The notes under the pieces are model-generated. The model saw nothing but the letters and a program-made list of their open reading frames with translations. It ran no database searches and had not been told where the DNA came from. A stretch of 44,910 nucleotides of DNA from Hyphomicrobiales bacterium (lineage in GTDB: Bacteria > Pseudomonadota > Alphaproteobacteria > Rhizobiales > Devosiaceae), in the NCBI GenBank assembly GCA_026981645.1, contig JALSII010000050.1, positions 1-44,910 on the forward strand, read 5' to 3'. Positions 27,090 to 37,319 of this stretch are shown piece by piece (the stretch's first letter is position 1; every line of letters begins with the position of its first letter). The position numbers were made by a program, and so were the translations under genes.

Positions 27090-28334
27090 ATGAAGGATAG
27101 CGGCCCGCTCGACTTAGATAAACTTTTTTCCCCGGTAGCGAACAATAAAACCATCGCCCTTGCTGTTTCGGGAGGGGCAGACAGTCTGGCACTGATGGTG
27201 CTGGTATCACGCTGGAAAAAACAACTTTCCAGCCCCCCTCAATTCCATGTCTATTCAGTAGATCACGGGTTGCGGGATGAAGCACAGGATGAGGTCAAAT
27301 TTGTTTTGACGACGGCGAGGGATTTGGGATTTGAAGCCAGGAACCTTGTGCTGGGCGCAGCAAGGACCCCGGCAAGTCAGGCCATGGCCCGCCGGGGCCG
27401 CTATCAGGTGATCTGCCAGGCCATGGCTGAGGACAGAGCTGAAGTTCTGCTGACCGGGCACCATGCACATGATCAGGGTGAAACCGTTTTGATGCGCCTT
27501 GCCCATGGCAGCGGCATATCCGGGCTTGCGGGCATGCGCCGGTTCGCAAGCGTTGAGGGGGTTGAAATATTCCGCCCCCTGCTGGATATCTCCCGGGAGA
27601 AGTTGGCCCGAGTGGTGGAAGAAGCGCAAATTCGCCCCGTCATTGATCCCTCCAATTGCGATGAACGTTATGAACGGGTGCGCTGGCGCAAGGTGATGCC
27701 GCACCTTGGAGAGCTGGGTCTGGATTTTAGAGGGCTTAATCGGTTTTCTAGCCGCATGGCGCGTGCAGATCGTGCTCTTGAACATATGTCGCGATCAAAA
27801 TTTAGCGAGGTGGTGAGCAACGAGGGATTTGGAATATTCAGCATCCTCAATACAAGCCTGATGGCGGAACCTGAAGAGATCAGTATTCGACTCCTCTCTT
27901 TAATGCTCGATGGCGCTTCGGGAAAAGCGGGGTCAGGCGAGTTGGCTCAGGTTGAGGCATTGTGTGGGGCATTGCGCACTGATCGGTTCAGGGGGCAAAC
28001 ACTGGCGGGATGCTGTGTTGAGTTATACGAAGACAGGCTTCTTGTTTTCCGGGAAACCGGGCGAATTGAAGAGAGGCGTATCCGCCTGAAACCGGGTGAA
28101 AAGAAACTTTGGGATCGGCGCTTCCTGATTGAAAATACTGGGAAAAATGAGATATTTCTTTTGTGCTCTTCGGGCCTGTCGCGCTTTGAGGCCGAGCGCC
28201 TGCTGGGGCGGGAAGTTCCCTATCCGATGTCCGCGATTCATGGGGCACCGCTGGTCGTGGATGCCGAGGAAAAACCCTTGGCACTGGGCGAGGCGGTTTT
28301 TGGTGCCGGTGTCAGGGTTCGGCCATATTTGTGA
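27090..28334 (+). CDS. tilS: tRNA(Ile)-lysidine synthetase TilS
   Basis: Adds lysine to C34 of the CAU anticodon of tRNA-Ile2 so that it reads AUA. The 414-residue protein has the PP-loop ATP motif SGGADS at about residues 27-32, then VYSVDHGLRDEA, ARRGRYQVI, TGHHAHDQGETVLMRLAHGSG, GLAGM and IRPVIDPSNCDERYERVRWR, all typical. The C-terminal part is weakly conserved, as usual. ATG 27090 is 8 bp after the cpoB stop; GTG 27075, overlapping cpoB, is an alternative. Confidence 0.95.
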   Translation: MKDSGPLDLDKLFSPVANNKTIALAVSGGADSLALMVLVSRWKKQLSSPPQFHVYSVDHGLRDEAQDEVKFVLTTARDLGFEARNLVLGAARTPASQAMARRGRYQVICQAMAEDRAEVLLTGHHAHDQGETVLMRLAHGSGISGLAGMRRFASVEGVEIFRPLLDISREKLARVVEEAQIRPVIDPSNCDERYERVRWRKVMPHLGELGLDFRGLNRFSSRMARADRALEHMSRSKFSEVVSNEGFGIFSILNTSLMAEPEEISIRLLSLMLDGASGKAGSGELAQVEALCGALRTDRFRGQTLAGCCVELYEDRLLVFRETGRIEERRIRLKPGEKKLWDRRFLIENTGKNEIFLLCSSGLSRFEAERLLGREVPYPMSAIHGAPLVVDAEEKPLALGEAVFGAGVRVRPYL

Positions 28335-28534
28335 AACAAGACACCTGCACAAGAAAGCGGACTTGAGTGAGCCAGCCGTATTGTTTTCTTGCCTTGGTGG
28401 AGGGCAAACCGGGGGTTTTTGCTGATTTACCCAAACTGGCAAGGGCCCTTGTATCGGTGCGCACGCCATCCTACATTCTTATGCAACAAATCGGGGGTAG
28501 TGTGCTCCCCTTTACAGGTCCCGGGAACTGATTG

Positions 28535-30472
28535 ATGAATTCCAACTTTCGCAACTTCGCCATCTGGCTGGTTATCCTTTTCATGCTGATGGGCCTGTTT
28601 CAGGTATTTCAGTCTTCGACCCGCTCGGTGTCGGTAACAGAAATGGCCTATTCCGAATTTATTTCCAGCGTTGATGCGGGCACGGTGGCGCAGGTCACCA
28701 TTGTCGACAACAAGGTTGTGGGCATGTTGCGCGATGGTTCGCGGTTTGAGACCATTATTCCCCCGGGCACTGAAATCGTCCCCCGACTTGAAGCGCAAAG
28801 TGTTGTGATTACCGCTGCGGATCAGGAGGCCAGCCCGTTCTGGTCAATTCTGCTTTCTTCCTGGCTGCCGTTTCTCGTTATCATCGGGGTCTGGTTCTTC
28901 TTCATTCGTCAGATGCAGGGCGGTGGACGTGGCGGAGCGATGGGATTTGGTAAATCCAAGGCCAAGATGATGACCGAGTCGCAGATCAAGGTAACCTTTG
29001 AGGATGTGGCGGGCGTTGACGAGGCCAAGCAGGACCTTGAAGAGATTGTTGAATTCCTGCGCGATCCGGGCAAGTTCCAGCGCCTTGGCGGACGCATTCC
29101 GCGCGGCGTGTTGCTGGTGGGTCCTCCGGGCACCGGTAAAACCCTGCTGGCGCGCTCAGTTGCCGGGGAAGCGGCAGTGCCGTTTTTTACTATCTCGGGT
29201 TCTGATTTTGTGGAGATGTTTGTTGGTGTGGGTGCCTCTCGGGTGCGCGACATGTTCGAGCAGGCCAAAAAGAATGCGCCCTGCATTATCTTTATCGACG
29301 AAATTGACGCTGTGGGACGCCATCGTGGTGCGGGCCTTGGCGGGGGTAATGATGAGCGCGAGCAGACCCTTAATCAGTTGCTGGTGGAGATGGACGGGTT
29401 TGAAGCCAATGAAAGCATCATTCTGATCGCGGCAACCAACCGCCCAGATATTCTGGACCCCGCATTGTTACGCCCCGGTCGCTTTGACCGGCAGGTTGTG
29501 GTTTCCAATCCTGATGTTATGGGTCGTGAGAAGATCCTCAAGGTGCATGTGCGCAAGGTGCCGCTGGCACCGGATGTGGATTTGAAGGTTGTGGCACGGG
29601 GCACGCCGGGGTTTTCCGGCGCTGATCTTATGAACCTGGTTAATGAATGTGCTTTGCTGGCAGCACGGCGCAACAAACGCTTTGTCACCATGGCAGAGTT
29701 TGAAGATGCCAAGGACAAATTGTTGATGGGTGCGGAGCGGCGCACGCTGGCTTTGACTGAAGAAGACAAGAAACTCACGGCATATCACGAAGCCGGGCAT
29801 GCCCTTCTGGCCTTAAAAATGAAAGGTTCCGACCCTGTTCACAAGGCCACCATTATTCCGCGCGGGCGAGCACTTGGCATGGTGATGCGGTTGCCGGAAA
29901 AAGACCAGGTCTCTCTTACACGCCAGAAGTGCAAGGCGGATATGGCAGTAGCCATGGGGGGCCGGGTAGCGGAAGAGGAGATTTTCGGGCACGAAAAAGT
30001 GACTTCTGGTGCCTCTGCCGACATCAAGATGGCGACCAATCTGGCCCGGGCCATGGCAACACAGTTCGGCATGTCCGACAAGCTGGGCCCGCTGCTTTAT
30101 GGTGACGGGCAGGAAGAAGTTTTCCTGGGCCGTTCCATGGGCCAGCCGGGCACGCTTTTTTCCGATGAAACACAACAGTTGATAGATAGTGAAGTCAAGC
30201 GCTTCGTTGAGGAAGGCTACAGTATGGCGCAGGAGGTCATCCGTGAAAACATGGATGACCTGCACGCAATCGCCCAGGGGTTGCTGGAATATGAAACCCT
30301 GTCAGGAGATGAAATTCGCGGCATTCTTGAAGGCAAGGAACCTGTTCGTGAAAGCGATGATGATTCTGCGCCCAAGAGTACCGGGGTTCCAAGTGCCGGA
30401 AAAACAGCCAAGAAAAAATCAAAAAAGTCATCTTCGGGCAATGATGGCATGGAGCCGCAGCCTGAGGCCTGA
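28535..30472 (+). CDS. ftsH: ATP-dependent zinc metalloprotease FtsH
   Basis: Membrane-anchored AAA+ protease that degrades LpxC-type and damaged membrane proteins as a hexamer. The 645-residue protein has helix 1 at about 7-25 and a periplasmic domain. Helix 2 is at about 105-125 ([14 protein letters not shown]), followed by Walker A GPPGTGKT (196-203) and the pore motif [16 protein letters not shown]. It also has Walker [10 protein letters not shown] near 255, the second region of homology [18 protein letters not shown], the zinc site HEAGH (418-422) and a Lys/Ser-rich tail. ATG 28535 follows an in-frame TTG. It ends in a strong terminator. Confidence 0.98.
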   Translation: MNSNFRNFAIWLVILFMLMGLFQVFQSSTRSVSVTEMAYSEFISSVDAGTVAQVTIVDNKVVGMLRDGSRFETIIPPGTEIVPRLEAQSVVITAADQEASPFWSILLSSWLPFLVIIGVWFFFIRQMQGGGRGGAMGFGKSKAKMMTESQIKVTFEDVAGVDEAKQDLEEIVEFLRDPGKFQRLGGRIPRGVLLVGPPGTGKTLLARSVAGEAAVPFFTISGSDFVEMFVGVGASRVRDMFEQAKKNAPCIIFIDEIDAVGRHRGAGLGGGNDEREQTLNQLLVEMDGFEANESIILIAATNRPDILDPALLRPGRFDRQVVVSNPDVMGREKILKVHVRKVPLAPDVDLKVVARGTPGFSGADLMNLVNECALLAARRNKRFVTMAEFEDAKDKLLMGAERRTLALTEEDKKLTAYHEAGHALLALKMKGSDPVHKATIIPRGRALGMVMRLPEKDQVSLTRQKCKADMAVAMGGRVAEEEIFGHEKVTSGASADIKMATNLARAMATQFGMSDKLGPLLYGDGQEEVFLGRSMGQPGTLFSDETQQLIDSEVKRFVEEGYSMAQEVIRENMDDLHAIAQGLLEYETLSGDEIRGILEGKEPVRESDDDSAPKSTGVPSAGKTAKKKSKKSSSGNDGMEPQPEA

Positions 30473-30498
30473 TACCTGGTGACAGCGCAAACAAAAAC

Positions 30499-30531
30499 AA
30501 AGCCACTCCTTTTTGAGGAGTGGCTTTTTTT
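30499..30531 (+). terminator. Rho-independent terminator of ftsH
   Basis: The 12-bp perfect stem AAAGCCACTCCT/AGGAGTGGCTTT, with a 5-nt loop, is followed by four further T. It begins 27 bp after the ftsH stop and is partly symmetric, with A-rich bases before it. Confidence 0.92.
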
Positions 30532-30581
30532 GTTTGGCCAAATGGCCTAAAGGGAAAGCGGCTTTTTGCGGGAGTACGAGT

Positions 30582-31433
30582 GTGGGTAAGAAATTTGACA
30601 CAAAAACCGAGGGCCTTGATGCCTATGTTTATATGGCCAAGGTTTTTGCGGACAGCCCCTGGCTGCATTATGGCATATGGGAGCCGGGTGAGCGGGTGGT
30701 GGTGCCCAATGTCCGTCGGGCGCAGGAGCGCTATGTGGACAGGCTTGTGGCTCTTTTTCCGCCCGCGCCGCTGAAGGTGCTTGATGTGGGTGGCGGTACC
30801 GGAGAAATGGCTGCCCTGCTCAAAAGCAAAGGTTATGAGGTCGACATGTTGACGCCGAGCAGCGTGCAGGTTGCAGAGGCGCGCAAAAAACTTGAAGAGG
30901 AAAGGGTTCATCACTGCCGGTTTGAAGAGTTTTCAGGCAAGGAAAAATTTGATGTGGTGTTGTTTTCAGAGAGCTTTCAATATGTGCCGCTCAGCGACAG
31001 CCTGCCCCGTCTTGGCGGTCTGCTGAATGAGGGCGGGCGCGTTGTCATTGCCGATTGCTTTCGCAATGACACTTTCAAGAAGGGTGAACTGGTGCCCGGT
31101 GGCGGACATGTGTTCTCTGATTTTTTCAGGGCAGTTGAAGAAAACAATCTTGTAATTGTTGAGGATGAAGACGTGACCGAAAGCGTGGCGCCGACCATGG
31201 AAATTGACCAGCAGTTTTATCGCGGGTTTCTAGCCCCGGTTGTTAAACAGATCAGCGAAGGCCTGGCCCAGAGCCGCCCCATCGTGCACTGGTTTTTGGC
31301 GCGTGCTTTCAATGTTTTTACCTCAAGGGATGCCCGTGACAGGTTGCAGGAGCGTTTCAAGGCTGATTACCGCTCGCCGGAAAACTTCAAACGGGTCAAC
31401 ACCTACCGGTTTTTGACGCTAAGGGTGCGTTAA
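30582..31433 (+). CDS. Class I SAM-dependent methyltransferase
   Basis: A 283-residue enzyme with a Rossmann-like methyltransferase core: motif I VLDVGGGTGEM near residue 65, post-I YEVDMLTPSS, motif II KFDVVLFSESFQYVPL and motif III GGRVVIADCFRN. The N-terminus (WLHYGIWEPGE) resembles small-molecule and lipid-type methyltransferases of the UbiE/Coq5 or sarcosine-methylating kind. The substrate cannot be told. The GTG start at 30582 has GGGAG 7 nt upstream; the frame extends back into the ftsH terminator and is not used. It is on the same strand as glmM, 88 bp ahead. Confidence 0.87.
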   Translation: MGKKFDTKTEGLDAYVYMAKVFADSPWLHYGIWEPGERVVVPNVRRAQERYVDRLVALFPPAPLKVLDVGGGTGEMAALLKSKGYEVDMLTPSSVQVAEARKKLEEERVHHCRFEEFSGKEKFDVVLFSESFQYVPLSDSLPRLGGLLNEGGRVVIADCFRNDTFKKGELVPGGGHVFSDFFRAVEENNLVIVEDEDVTESVAPTMEIDQQFYRGFLAPVVKQISEGLAQSRPIVHWFLARAFNVFTSRDARDRLQERFKADYRSPENFKRVNTYRFLTLRVR

Positions 31434-31521
31434 GTCTGATGGCGCTTCGCCTTCGCTTCGCCGTTATGGACGGGTTATATTGCCTTTAATCTAAAAACTC
31501 CGCTTGGGTACGGGTGAATCT

Positions 31522-32865
31522 ATGGCACGCAAATATTTTGGAACAGATGGCATTCGAGGGCTGGTGAACGGGTACAAACTTACCCCGGAGCTGGCGCTCA
31601 AGGTAGGTATGGCCACGGGCCTGACATTCCGGCGCGGCGATCATCGCCACCGGGTTGTTATCGGCAAGGACACGCGTCGTTCAGGCTATATGATTGAAAA
31701 TGCGTTGACCGCCGGATTTACAGCCGTTGGCATGGATGTGTTTTTGCTCGGTCCGATGCCGACACCGGCGGTTGCGATGCTGACCCGTTCCATGCGGGCG
31801 GATCTGGGGGTGATGATATCGGCCTCTCACAATCCTTTTGAGGATAATGGCATCAAGCTTTTCCGGCCTGATGGTTATAAACTTTCCGACCGGGTTGAGG
31901 AAGATATCGAACAGCTGATTGACAGTGATCTGTTGCCGCGGCTGGCGCAGGGGCGTGAAATCGGGCGGGCCAAGCGCATCGAAGAGGCGCGCACCCGCTA
32001 TGTGGAATATGCAAAACGCACGCTACCGCGCAATGCTGACTTTACCGGTCTCAGGGTGGTGCTGGATTGCGCAAATGGTGCTGCCTACAAGGTTGCGCCC
32101 GAAGCATTGTGGGAACTGGGTGCTGAAGTTTTCCCTATCGGCGTTGACCCGGACGGCTTTAACATCAATGATAAATGCGGCTCGACTTCCCCCGAACTTT
32201 TGACGCACAAGGTACGCGAGTTGCGTGCCGATATTGGCATTGCGCTTGACGGGGACGCGGACCGGGTTCTGATCGTCAACGAAAAGGGCGAAGAGGTTGA
32301 TGGGGACCAGTTGATGGCGGCAATTGCCACATTGTGGCACGAGCGGGGCCAGCTTAGCGGAGGGGGCATTGCCGCGACCGTCATGTCCAACCTTGGTCTT
32401 GAGCGCTATCTGAATTCCATGGACCTGAAGCTGGACAGGGCCAAGGTGGGTGATCGTTATGTGCTTGAAAGCATGCGGGCCAACGGGTTCAATGTCGGGG
32501 GGGAGCAGTCGGGGCATATCATCCTGTCCGACTTTACGACCACCGGGGACGGACTGGTTGCAGCCCTGCAATTGCTGCAAATGGTTCGAAGCAAGGGAAA
32601 GCCGGTTTCCGAGGTCTGTTTGAATTTTGAAAAGGTTCCACAACTGCTGCAGAATATCAAGTTCCAGGGGGGCAAACCTTTGCAGGACAAGCTGGTCAAA
32701 CAGCTGATCCGTGAAGGCGAGGAGAGGCTTGGTGAGCACGGCGCTTTGCTTATCCGGGAATCGGGTACGGAACCGCTCATTCGCATCATGGGACAGGGTG
32801 ACGACGAGGCACTCGTAGCCAGAATTGTACGCGAAATTTCAGAGGCTATCCGTAAGGCAGCGTAG
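31522..32865 (+). CDS. glmM: Phosphoglucosamine mutase
   Basis: Converts glucosamine-6-phosphate to glucosamine-1-phosphate on the way to UDP-GlcNAc for peptidoglycan and LPS. The 447-residue protein begins with [11 protein letters not shown]. The phosphoserine loop is [14 protein letters not shown] (S102), the metal loop is [10 protein letters not shown], the sugar loop is GGEQSGHI and the phosphate loop is [15 protein letters not shown] 31522 is chosen because six extra residues of the longer frame are absent from the family. It follows ftsH and the methyltransferase, an order often seen (ftsH-glmM). Confidence 0.97.
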   Translation: MARKYFGTDGIRGLVNGYKLTPELALKVGMATGLTFRRGDHRHRVVIGKDTRRSGYMIENALTAGFTAVGMDVFLLGPMPTPAVAMLTRSMRADLGVMISASHNPFEDNGIKLFRPDGYKLSDRVEEDIEQLIDSDLLPRLAQGREIGRAKRIEEARTRYVEYAKRTLPRNADFTGLRVVLDCANGAAYKVAPEALWELGAEVFPIGVDPDGFNINDKCGSTSPELLTHKVRELRADIGIALDGDADRVLIVNEKGEEVDGDQLMAAIATLWHERGQLSGGGIAATVMSNLGLERYLNSMDLKLDRAKVGDRYVLESMRANGFNVGGEQSGHIILSDFTTTGDGLVAALQLLQMVRSKGKPVSEVCLNFEKVPQLLQNIKFQGGKPLQDKLVKQLIREGEERLGEHGALLIRESGTEPLIRIMGQGDDEALVARIVREISEAIRKAA

Positions 32866-32890
32866 CTGACGGGCACACTGCCCCGCCGTA

Positions 32891-33814
32891 TTATCCGCGC
32901 TTTGCGCGTTTGAGCTGAATGACATTTTCAGCAATGGCAATCCCCAGCAAAATGGCAGCAAATCCAACATATTGCAGGGTGCCAAGGGTTTCCCCCAGCA
33001 TGAGTGCGCCCAGAAGAATTGCGGTTGCCGGCACCAGATAGTTGGATTGGGCGACAAAACCGGCGCTGGTCTGGGCAATCAGGCGATAAAGAATAAGCGT
33101 TGCAATCCATGTGGGCAGAATAGCCAGATAGAGCGTCGCGCCTGCGCTTTGCAGGCTGACCTGGATGGGGAACGGTTCAAGGAAAAGTGCCAGTATCGTC
33201 GCAGCGGGTGCTGCGGTCAACAGCGCGCCGTAACCACGGGTTGTGTGGGGCATGGAGGTGGCGCGGCGGCCCGCCACGTTGTTAATGGCATATCCAAGCG
33301 CCGCCAGGACCAGAGCCGCAAAAGCCAGCAGCGAAAAGTCCGGGCCGATATCCAGAGCGCCCTGTTCCAGAGCGCCGGGGCGACCGACAATAACAAGTGC
33401 CACACCGGTAAACCCAACCAGCAGACCGGTGACCCGCATGAGTGTGGGTTGTTCGTCGGGAAGAAATAATATGGCCAGTAACAGAACCAGCATGGGGTTG
33501 GTGGCCATCATCAGGCCGGCAATACCGGAGGGCACATAAAGTGAAGCCCAACTGATGAATATGAAGGGCAGGGCAGTGCCGATAACACCCAGAATTGCGG
33601 CAATCATCCATTCGTGAGAACCCTTTGGAGGGCGGATGCCTGCAACCCGGGCAAAAACTGCCATCAGGACTGTGGCAATGATCAGGCGAAAGGCTGCCAG
33701 CCAGGCTGGGGTGATATCGGTGATGGCCACTTTGATGGCAGTAAAACTTGCTCCCCAGGTTATCACCAGAACGAACAACAATATCCAGTCAAGTATAGAT
33801 GGACGGTGAGGCAA
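32891..33814 (-). CDS. EamA/DMT-family transporter
   Basis: A 307-residue inner-membrane protein with about ten helices in two EamA repeats, from LDWILLFVLVITWGASFTAI and PAWLAAFRLIIATVLM to the second repeat around LVLAALGYAINNVAGRR and ILLGALMLGETL. Members export amino acids, nucleosides or other metabolites; the cargo is unknown. No ATG lies near the start: TTG 33814 has GGAGA 6-7 nt upstream and is preferred to TTG 33844. It converges with glmM, with 25 bp between stops. Confidence 0.88.
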   Translation of the reverse strand: MPHRPSILDWILLFVLVITWGASFTAIKVAITDITPAWLAAFRLIIATVLMAVFARVAGIRPPKGSHEWMIAAILGVIGTALPFIFISWASLYVPSGIAGLMMATNPMLVLLLAILFLPDEQPTLMRVTGLLVGFTGVALVIVGRPGALEQGALDIGPDFSLLAFAALVLAALGYAINNVAGRRATSMPHTTRGYGALLTAAPAATILALFLEPFPIQVSLQSAGATLYLAILPTWIATLILYRLIAQTSAGFVAQSNYLVPATAILLGALMLGETLGTLQYVGFAAILLGIAIAENVIQLKRAKRG

Positions 33815-33964
33815 TAAGAATCTCCAGATACAAACCCTAATCAAAGGTAAATGGTAAATTTATGGGATATTAGGGTTAAGTGTTTAGGTTAATTGGTATT
33901 TAAGGAAATAGATTCATAGTGACTATCGTCGACCATTTCGTGGTAGAAAAAAAGGAATTGTACC

Positions 33965-34696
33965 ATGCGTAAGCTCTTGGCTGTGATTGTTGCGGCTTTC
34001 TGGGCCATTTCAGCCGCCCCCTTGTTTGTCTCAACTTCGGTGATGGCCGCCGACTTGAACCCGCCTCCTCCAACTTATGAAATTCCCGACCTGCCTCCGG
34101 TGGATTATGGCCTTCAGGGTTCCTTCTATTTGCGCGGCAGTGTAGCTGGCAATGGCTGGTGGGCCTCGGATGGTTCTTATTGCGGGTGTATTGCGACTTT
34201 TGTTTCCCCGGGGCTGGGCTTCAGTGGCGGCATCGGCGTGGGGTATGAGACGGGTGATGGCCTGCGTGGCGATTTGACTGTTGACTATTTGTCCATCAAC
34301 GGGCTGACCACAACAACAGGCCATACCGTTAACCTTCGTTCCGGCCTGGTGCTGGCCAATGCCTATTATGATTTCAGCCTTGATGGCGGATATTCGGGCC
34401 TGGCGGGCGGTGGTTTTGGAGCCTATGTGGGTGCGGGTATCGGCTTTGCCAAAAACTATTCCGAGATCTACGACAATGTACCCACCCAGGTCGCCTGGGG
34501 TCTCTCTGTTGAAGGTGCCGCGGCGGTCATGGCCGGTGTAACCTATGATATGGGCAACATCGTTGCTGACCTCGGTTATCGCGGTATCTATATGAACAAG
34601 GTGATGAGCCAGCCGCCCAATCCGGCGAACACCTACATCATCAACAACAATCTGATCCATGAGGCGCGGGCATCGGTGCGCTATCGCTTCAACTAG
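33965..34696 (+). CDS. Omp25/Omp31-like outer-membrane beta-barrel protein
   Basis: A 243-residue outer-membrane protein. The signal peptide runs to VMA|ADLNPP, followed by a Pro-rich linker (PPPPTYEIPDLPPV). Eight or so amphipathic strands follow (GSFYLRGSVAGNGWW, GFSGGIGVGYETGDGLRGDLTVDYL, GGFGAYVGAGIGFAK, ASVRYRFN). Such proteins are abundant structural porin-like components in Hyphomicrobiales. AAAGGAATT precedes ATG 33965, in an A/T-rich 120-bp leader that probably carries a strong promoter. The polypeptide ends RFN, with Phe penultimate. A terminator follows. Confidence 0.9.
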   Translation: MRKLLAVIVAAFWAISAAPLFVSTSVMAADLNPPPPTYEIPDLPPVDYGLQGSFYLRGSVAGNGWWASDGSYCGCIATFVSPGLGFSGGIGVGYETGDGLRGDLTVDYLSINGLTTTTGHTVNLRSGLVLANAYYDFSLDGGYSGLAGGGFGAYVGAGIGFAKNYSEIYDNVPTQVAWGLSVEGAAAVMAGVTYDMGNIVADLGYRGIYMNKVMSQPPNPANTYIINNNLIHEARASVRYRFN

Positions 34697-34746
34697 CGAT
34701 TGGTTCTCAGAACAACCAACGCTACCACGTTTGGTTTTGACATGAG

Positions 34747-34777
34747 ACGGCGTCCCTTGAGCGGGGCGCCGTTTTTT
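34747..34777 (+). terminator. Rho-independent terminator of the outer-membrane protein gene
   Basis: The 10-bp stem ACGGCGTCCC/GGGGCGCCGT with one T-G pair and a 6-nt loop is followed by TTTTT. It is 50 bp after the stop. Confidence 0.9.
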
Positions 34778-34785
34778 GTAGGGGC

Positions 34786-34801
34786 TAGGGTCAGGACCCT
34801 A
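34786..34801 (-). repeat. Copy of the 14-bp quasi-palindrome at a stop codon
   Basis: On the minus strand it reads TAGGGTCCTGACCCTA; its first three bases are the TAG stop codon of the methyltransferase gene that ends here. It matches the tandem copies at 223-250. Confidence 0.75.
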
Positions 34802-35395
34802 AGCCTTTTTACGTGCAACCAGGTCAATGAGTGCTGACATGCCGGAATGTCCCCTGCCTTCGTCAACGTCACGCTCATAAGCTTGAAGACGAAGAATTTC
34901 CAGGTCGGAAAAATCGGATTGCAGCATTTTTTTGGTGTACATGTTTTCAACGAACGGTGGGCCGCCGGTACCATATTCTATCTGTTTTGGGGTATAGCCG
35001 TGCAGCAGAAGAACTCCGCCGGGTTTTAGCGTTTTTTGCAGTCCGGCAAAAATACGCTTTCGGAAATCAGGCCCTGCGAACTGAATGAAGATGGCGGCCA
35101 CCAGGTCATAGGTCTCAGTTTCCCAGGTCCAGTTCTCCAGGTCGGCAAGCAGGTAATTCACTTCAACATTGTTGGTTTTGGCCAGCCCGTGGGCTTTCTT
35201 CAACGCGACTTCAGAAAAATCTGTCGCGGTGACATCCAGGCCCTTTTTGGCGAGGTAAACCGAGTTGCGGCCCTCTCCGTCGGCAACGGCAAGAGCCTTC
35301 TGACCGGGCCGGAGCCAGCTCTCCTGCTCCAGCAGAAACTGCGCAGGTTTTGTCCCGAACAAAAATCCGGGTTCGGCATATCTCTCATTCCACAT
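34799..35395 (-). CDS. SAM-dependent methyltransferase (TehB/TPMT-like)
   Basis: A 198-residue class I methyltransferase. MWNERYAEPGFLFGTKPAQFL is the typical start of the tellurite/thiopurine-like group. The SAM site is ALAVADGEGRNSVYLAKKG, with DVTATDFSEVALKKA after it. YDLVAAIFIQF and LKPGGVLLLHGYTPKQ follow. Relatives methylate small thiols, selenium or tellurium compounds; the substrate here is unproven. It starts 17 nt after the stop of the radical SAM gene and is probably cotranscribed. Its TAG stop is part of the repeated palindrome. Confidence 0.88.
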   Translation of the reverse strand: MWNERYAEPGFLFGTKPAQFLLEQESWLRPGQKALAVADGEGRNSVYLAKKGLDVTATDFSEVALKKAHGLAKTNNVEVNYLLADLENWTWETETYDLVAAIFIQFAGPDFRKRIFAGLQKTLKPGGVLLLHGYTPKQIEYGTGGPPFVENMYTKKMLQSDFSDLEILRLQAYERDVDEGRGHSGMSALIDLVARKKA

Positions 35396-35412
35396 TCCGG
35401 GGGGCTTTCTGC

Positions 35413-37185
35413 TTATGCGTCCAAAATTTCGTTCTTGGTATTCTTTTTGATGTTGCTGAGTTTTTTCTGATGCTCGACAAAGGCCTGTGCGCTGTCCGAG
35501 CGGAAAAGCTCGCGGTTTTCTTCATTCTCGTCAACCGGACTCAAGGCCAAGTCCGAATAGCTGCGTTTTTCCGGGTCGCGGTCGACGCGGCGCATTATCA
35601 GGCCATATTTGAGATAAAGTGAAAGCCAGCGGACCACTTTGGTCAGGCTTGAAACATAATATTTCGGATAAAATAGCAGTGCCGGCTCAAGGGGCAAACC
35701 GTATCGGCGGCTCCGTCGGTGTTTTTTCCGCAGCAAGCCGCACTCCAGCGGGTGTACACCCTCAATTTTTAGCGCGCCCATAAACCAGACCATGAGCAAA
35801 AGCAGGGTCGAGGTTGATATTCTGGAAACTGCTGCCCGGCGCAATACAGCCTCGGCATGTTCAGGCGTATAATAGCGCGCCCAGGCATCGCGATAGGCGC
35901 GCTCCCATTCTGTTCTGGTCATGGTTGCGTGGGCGGTGGTCACATGATTGAGGTCATAGCGGTTCAGGTCGGCATCCATCGCCACCCCGTTGTTGAACAG
36001 GCGCTGATGGTCTTCGGAGCCGGGAAGGGGGGTGAGATAGAAGAACTCAAGAATATCCACCGGCAGTTCTTTCTTGATAACGTCGATATCGTGCATGACA
36101 GAATCGTAGCTGTCGGCACCAAATCCGATGATGTAGCCGGCGTAGGTGATGATGTGATGGCGTTTCCAGGCCAGCAGCATCTGCCGGTATTCAGTGATTT
36201 TGTTCTGGCGCTTTTTGGCCTCGATAAGATTGGCGGGGTTGATATTTTCAAGACCGATAAACACCCGGGTGACGTTGGCGCGGGCACATTTTTCAATAAA
36301 ATTCTTGATGCGGTGACAAAGGGTATCCACTTGAATGATAAAGTTAAAGTTCAGTCCCTCATTTTCGCGCATGTCAATGAGGCGGTCGAGAATTGCCTCC
36401 CAGTCCCGGTTGCGGGCGAAATTGTCGTCGGTGATAAAAAAACGGTGGACGCCCTGAGTCAGATTTGTGCGAATTATCTTTTCGATGTCATCGGGCGAGC
36501 GCCGCCGGGAGACCCGCCCCTGCACATTGATGATGGTGCAGAATGAGCACTGATAGGGGCAGCCGCGCCCGGCATCAAAGCTGGAGAGATTGTAGGCGGT
36601 ACGCTCCACATGGGCAGCGGGGATGAAGGGAACCGGGGTTTCAGCGATTGAGGGCAGGTCTGCCATGTGGTTGTACAGAGGCTTTAGAGCACCATCTCTG
36701 GCATCGCGCAAAACATCGTCCAGACGCCCCTCGGCCTCCCCGGCAAATATGCTTATTCCCATGGATTTGGCAGTTTCAAGTCCCTTGTCCCGGCCTTGCA
36801 GCATGGCAATGACACCGGAGGCATGGAAGCCACCGATGGCCACCTGAATATTGCTCTCAATCAGGGGGCGGGCGATATCAAGGGCGCGAGGGAACTGATT
36901 GGACTGAACCCCGACCAGCATCACCATGCCCGCATCGGCCTTTGTGATTTCCCCTGTAATTTCAACGGTATCAACGAAGGCATTGGTTTCATCGACGACG
37001 TGGATGTCAAATTCCCAACTCGGGCCAAGGGCCTTCCTGTCTGCGCAGTCAAGCGCCAGACCGTAGACGGCGGCCAGCGAATTTGAGGGGATGGGCGAGC
37101 GGAACCACTGGATGACATAACCATCATCATCATAGTGCGAGGGCTTGATCAGATAGAGACAAAAACGGCGTTTGGAAGTTCTCAT
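35413..37185 (-). CDS. B12-binding-domain radical SAM protein
   Basis: A 590-residue enzyme of the cobalamin-dependent radical SAM class. The N-terminal Rossmann domain (about 1-170) includes GMVMLVGVQSNQFPRALDIA and VAIGGFHASG. The [4Fe-4S] motif CPYQCSFC has cysteines at about 208, 212 and 215, followed by a TIM-barrel with FFITDDNFARN, VFIGLENINP and GYIIGFGADSYDS. A C-terminal region of about 150 residues has hydrophobic and Lys/Arg-rich parts and may be membrane-associated. Such enzymes methylate or rearrange unreactive carbons; the substrate is unknown. ATG 37185 is the first good start; the frame runs open to 37338, over the serC leader. Confidence 0.9.
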   Translation of the reverse strand: MRTSKRRFCLYLIKPSHYDDDGYVIQWFRSPIPSNSLAAVYGLALDCADRKALGPSWEFDIHVVDETNAFVDTVEITGEITKADAGMVMLVGVQSNQFPRALDIARPLIESNIQVAIGGFHASGVIAMLQGRDKGLETAKSMGISIFAGEAEGRLDDVLRDARDGALKPLYNHMADLPSIAETPVPFIPAAHVERTAYNLSSFDAGRGCPYQCSFCTIINVQGRVSRRRSPDDIEKIIRTNLTQGVHRFFITDDNFARNRDWEAILDRLIDMRENEGLNFNFIIQVDTLCHRIKNFIEKCARANVTRVFIGLENINPANLIEAKKRQNKITEYRQMLLAWKRHHIITYAGYIIGFGADSYDSVMHDIDVIKKELPVDILEFFYLTPLPGSEDHQRLFNNGVAMDADLNRYDLNHVTTAHATMTRTEWERAYRDAWARYYTPEHAEAVLRRAAVSRISTSTLLLLMVWFMGALKIEGVHPLECGLLRKKHRRSRRYGLPLEPALLFYPKYYVSSLTKVVRWLSLYLKYGLIMRRVDRDPEKRSYSDLALSPVDENEENRELFRSDSAQAFVEHQKKLSNIKKNTKNEILDA

Positions 37186-37285
37186 AAGATGATTTCCAAG
37201 TCCTTGTTGGCCAATATTACCAACACTGCGCAAAAATTGATAGGTGTGACCGATTTCGGTCGGGAGGTGCCGTTTTTTTTGGGGC

Positions 37286-37314
37286 TTGCAATTTTGGTGG
37301 GCACTCTGTAGTGC
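37286..37314 (+). promoter_or_regulatory. Likely promoter of serC-serA
   Basis: TTGCAA (37286-37291), 17 nt, then TAGTGC (37309-37314). Transcription from about 37320 would start just where the structured leader begins, so both predictions support each other. The -10 match is only fair. Confidence 0.4.
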
Positions 37315-37319
37315 GGTCA

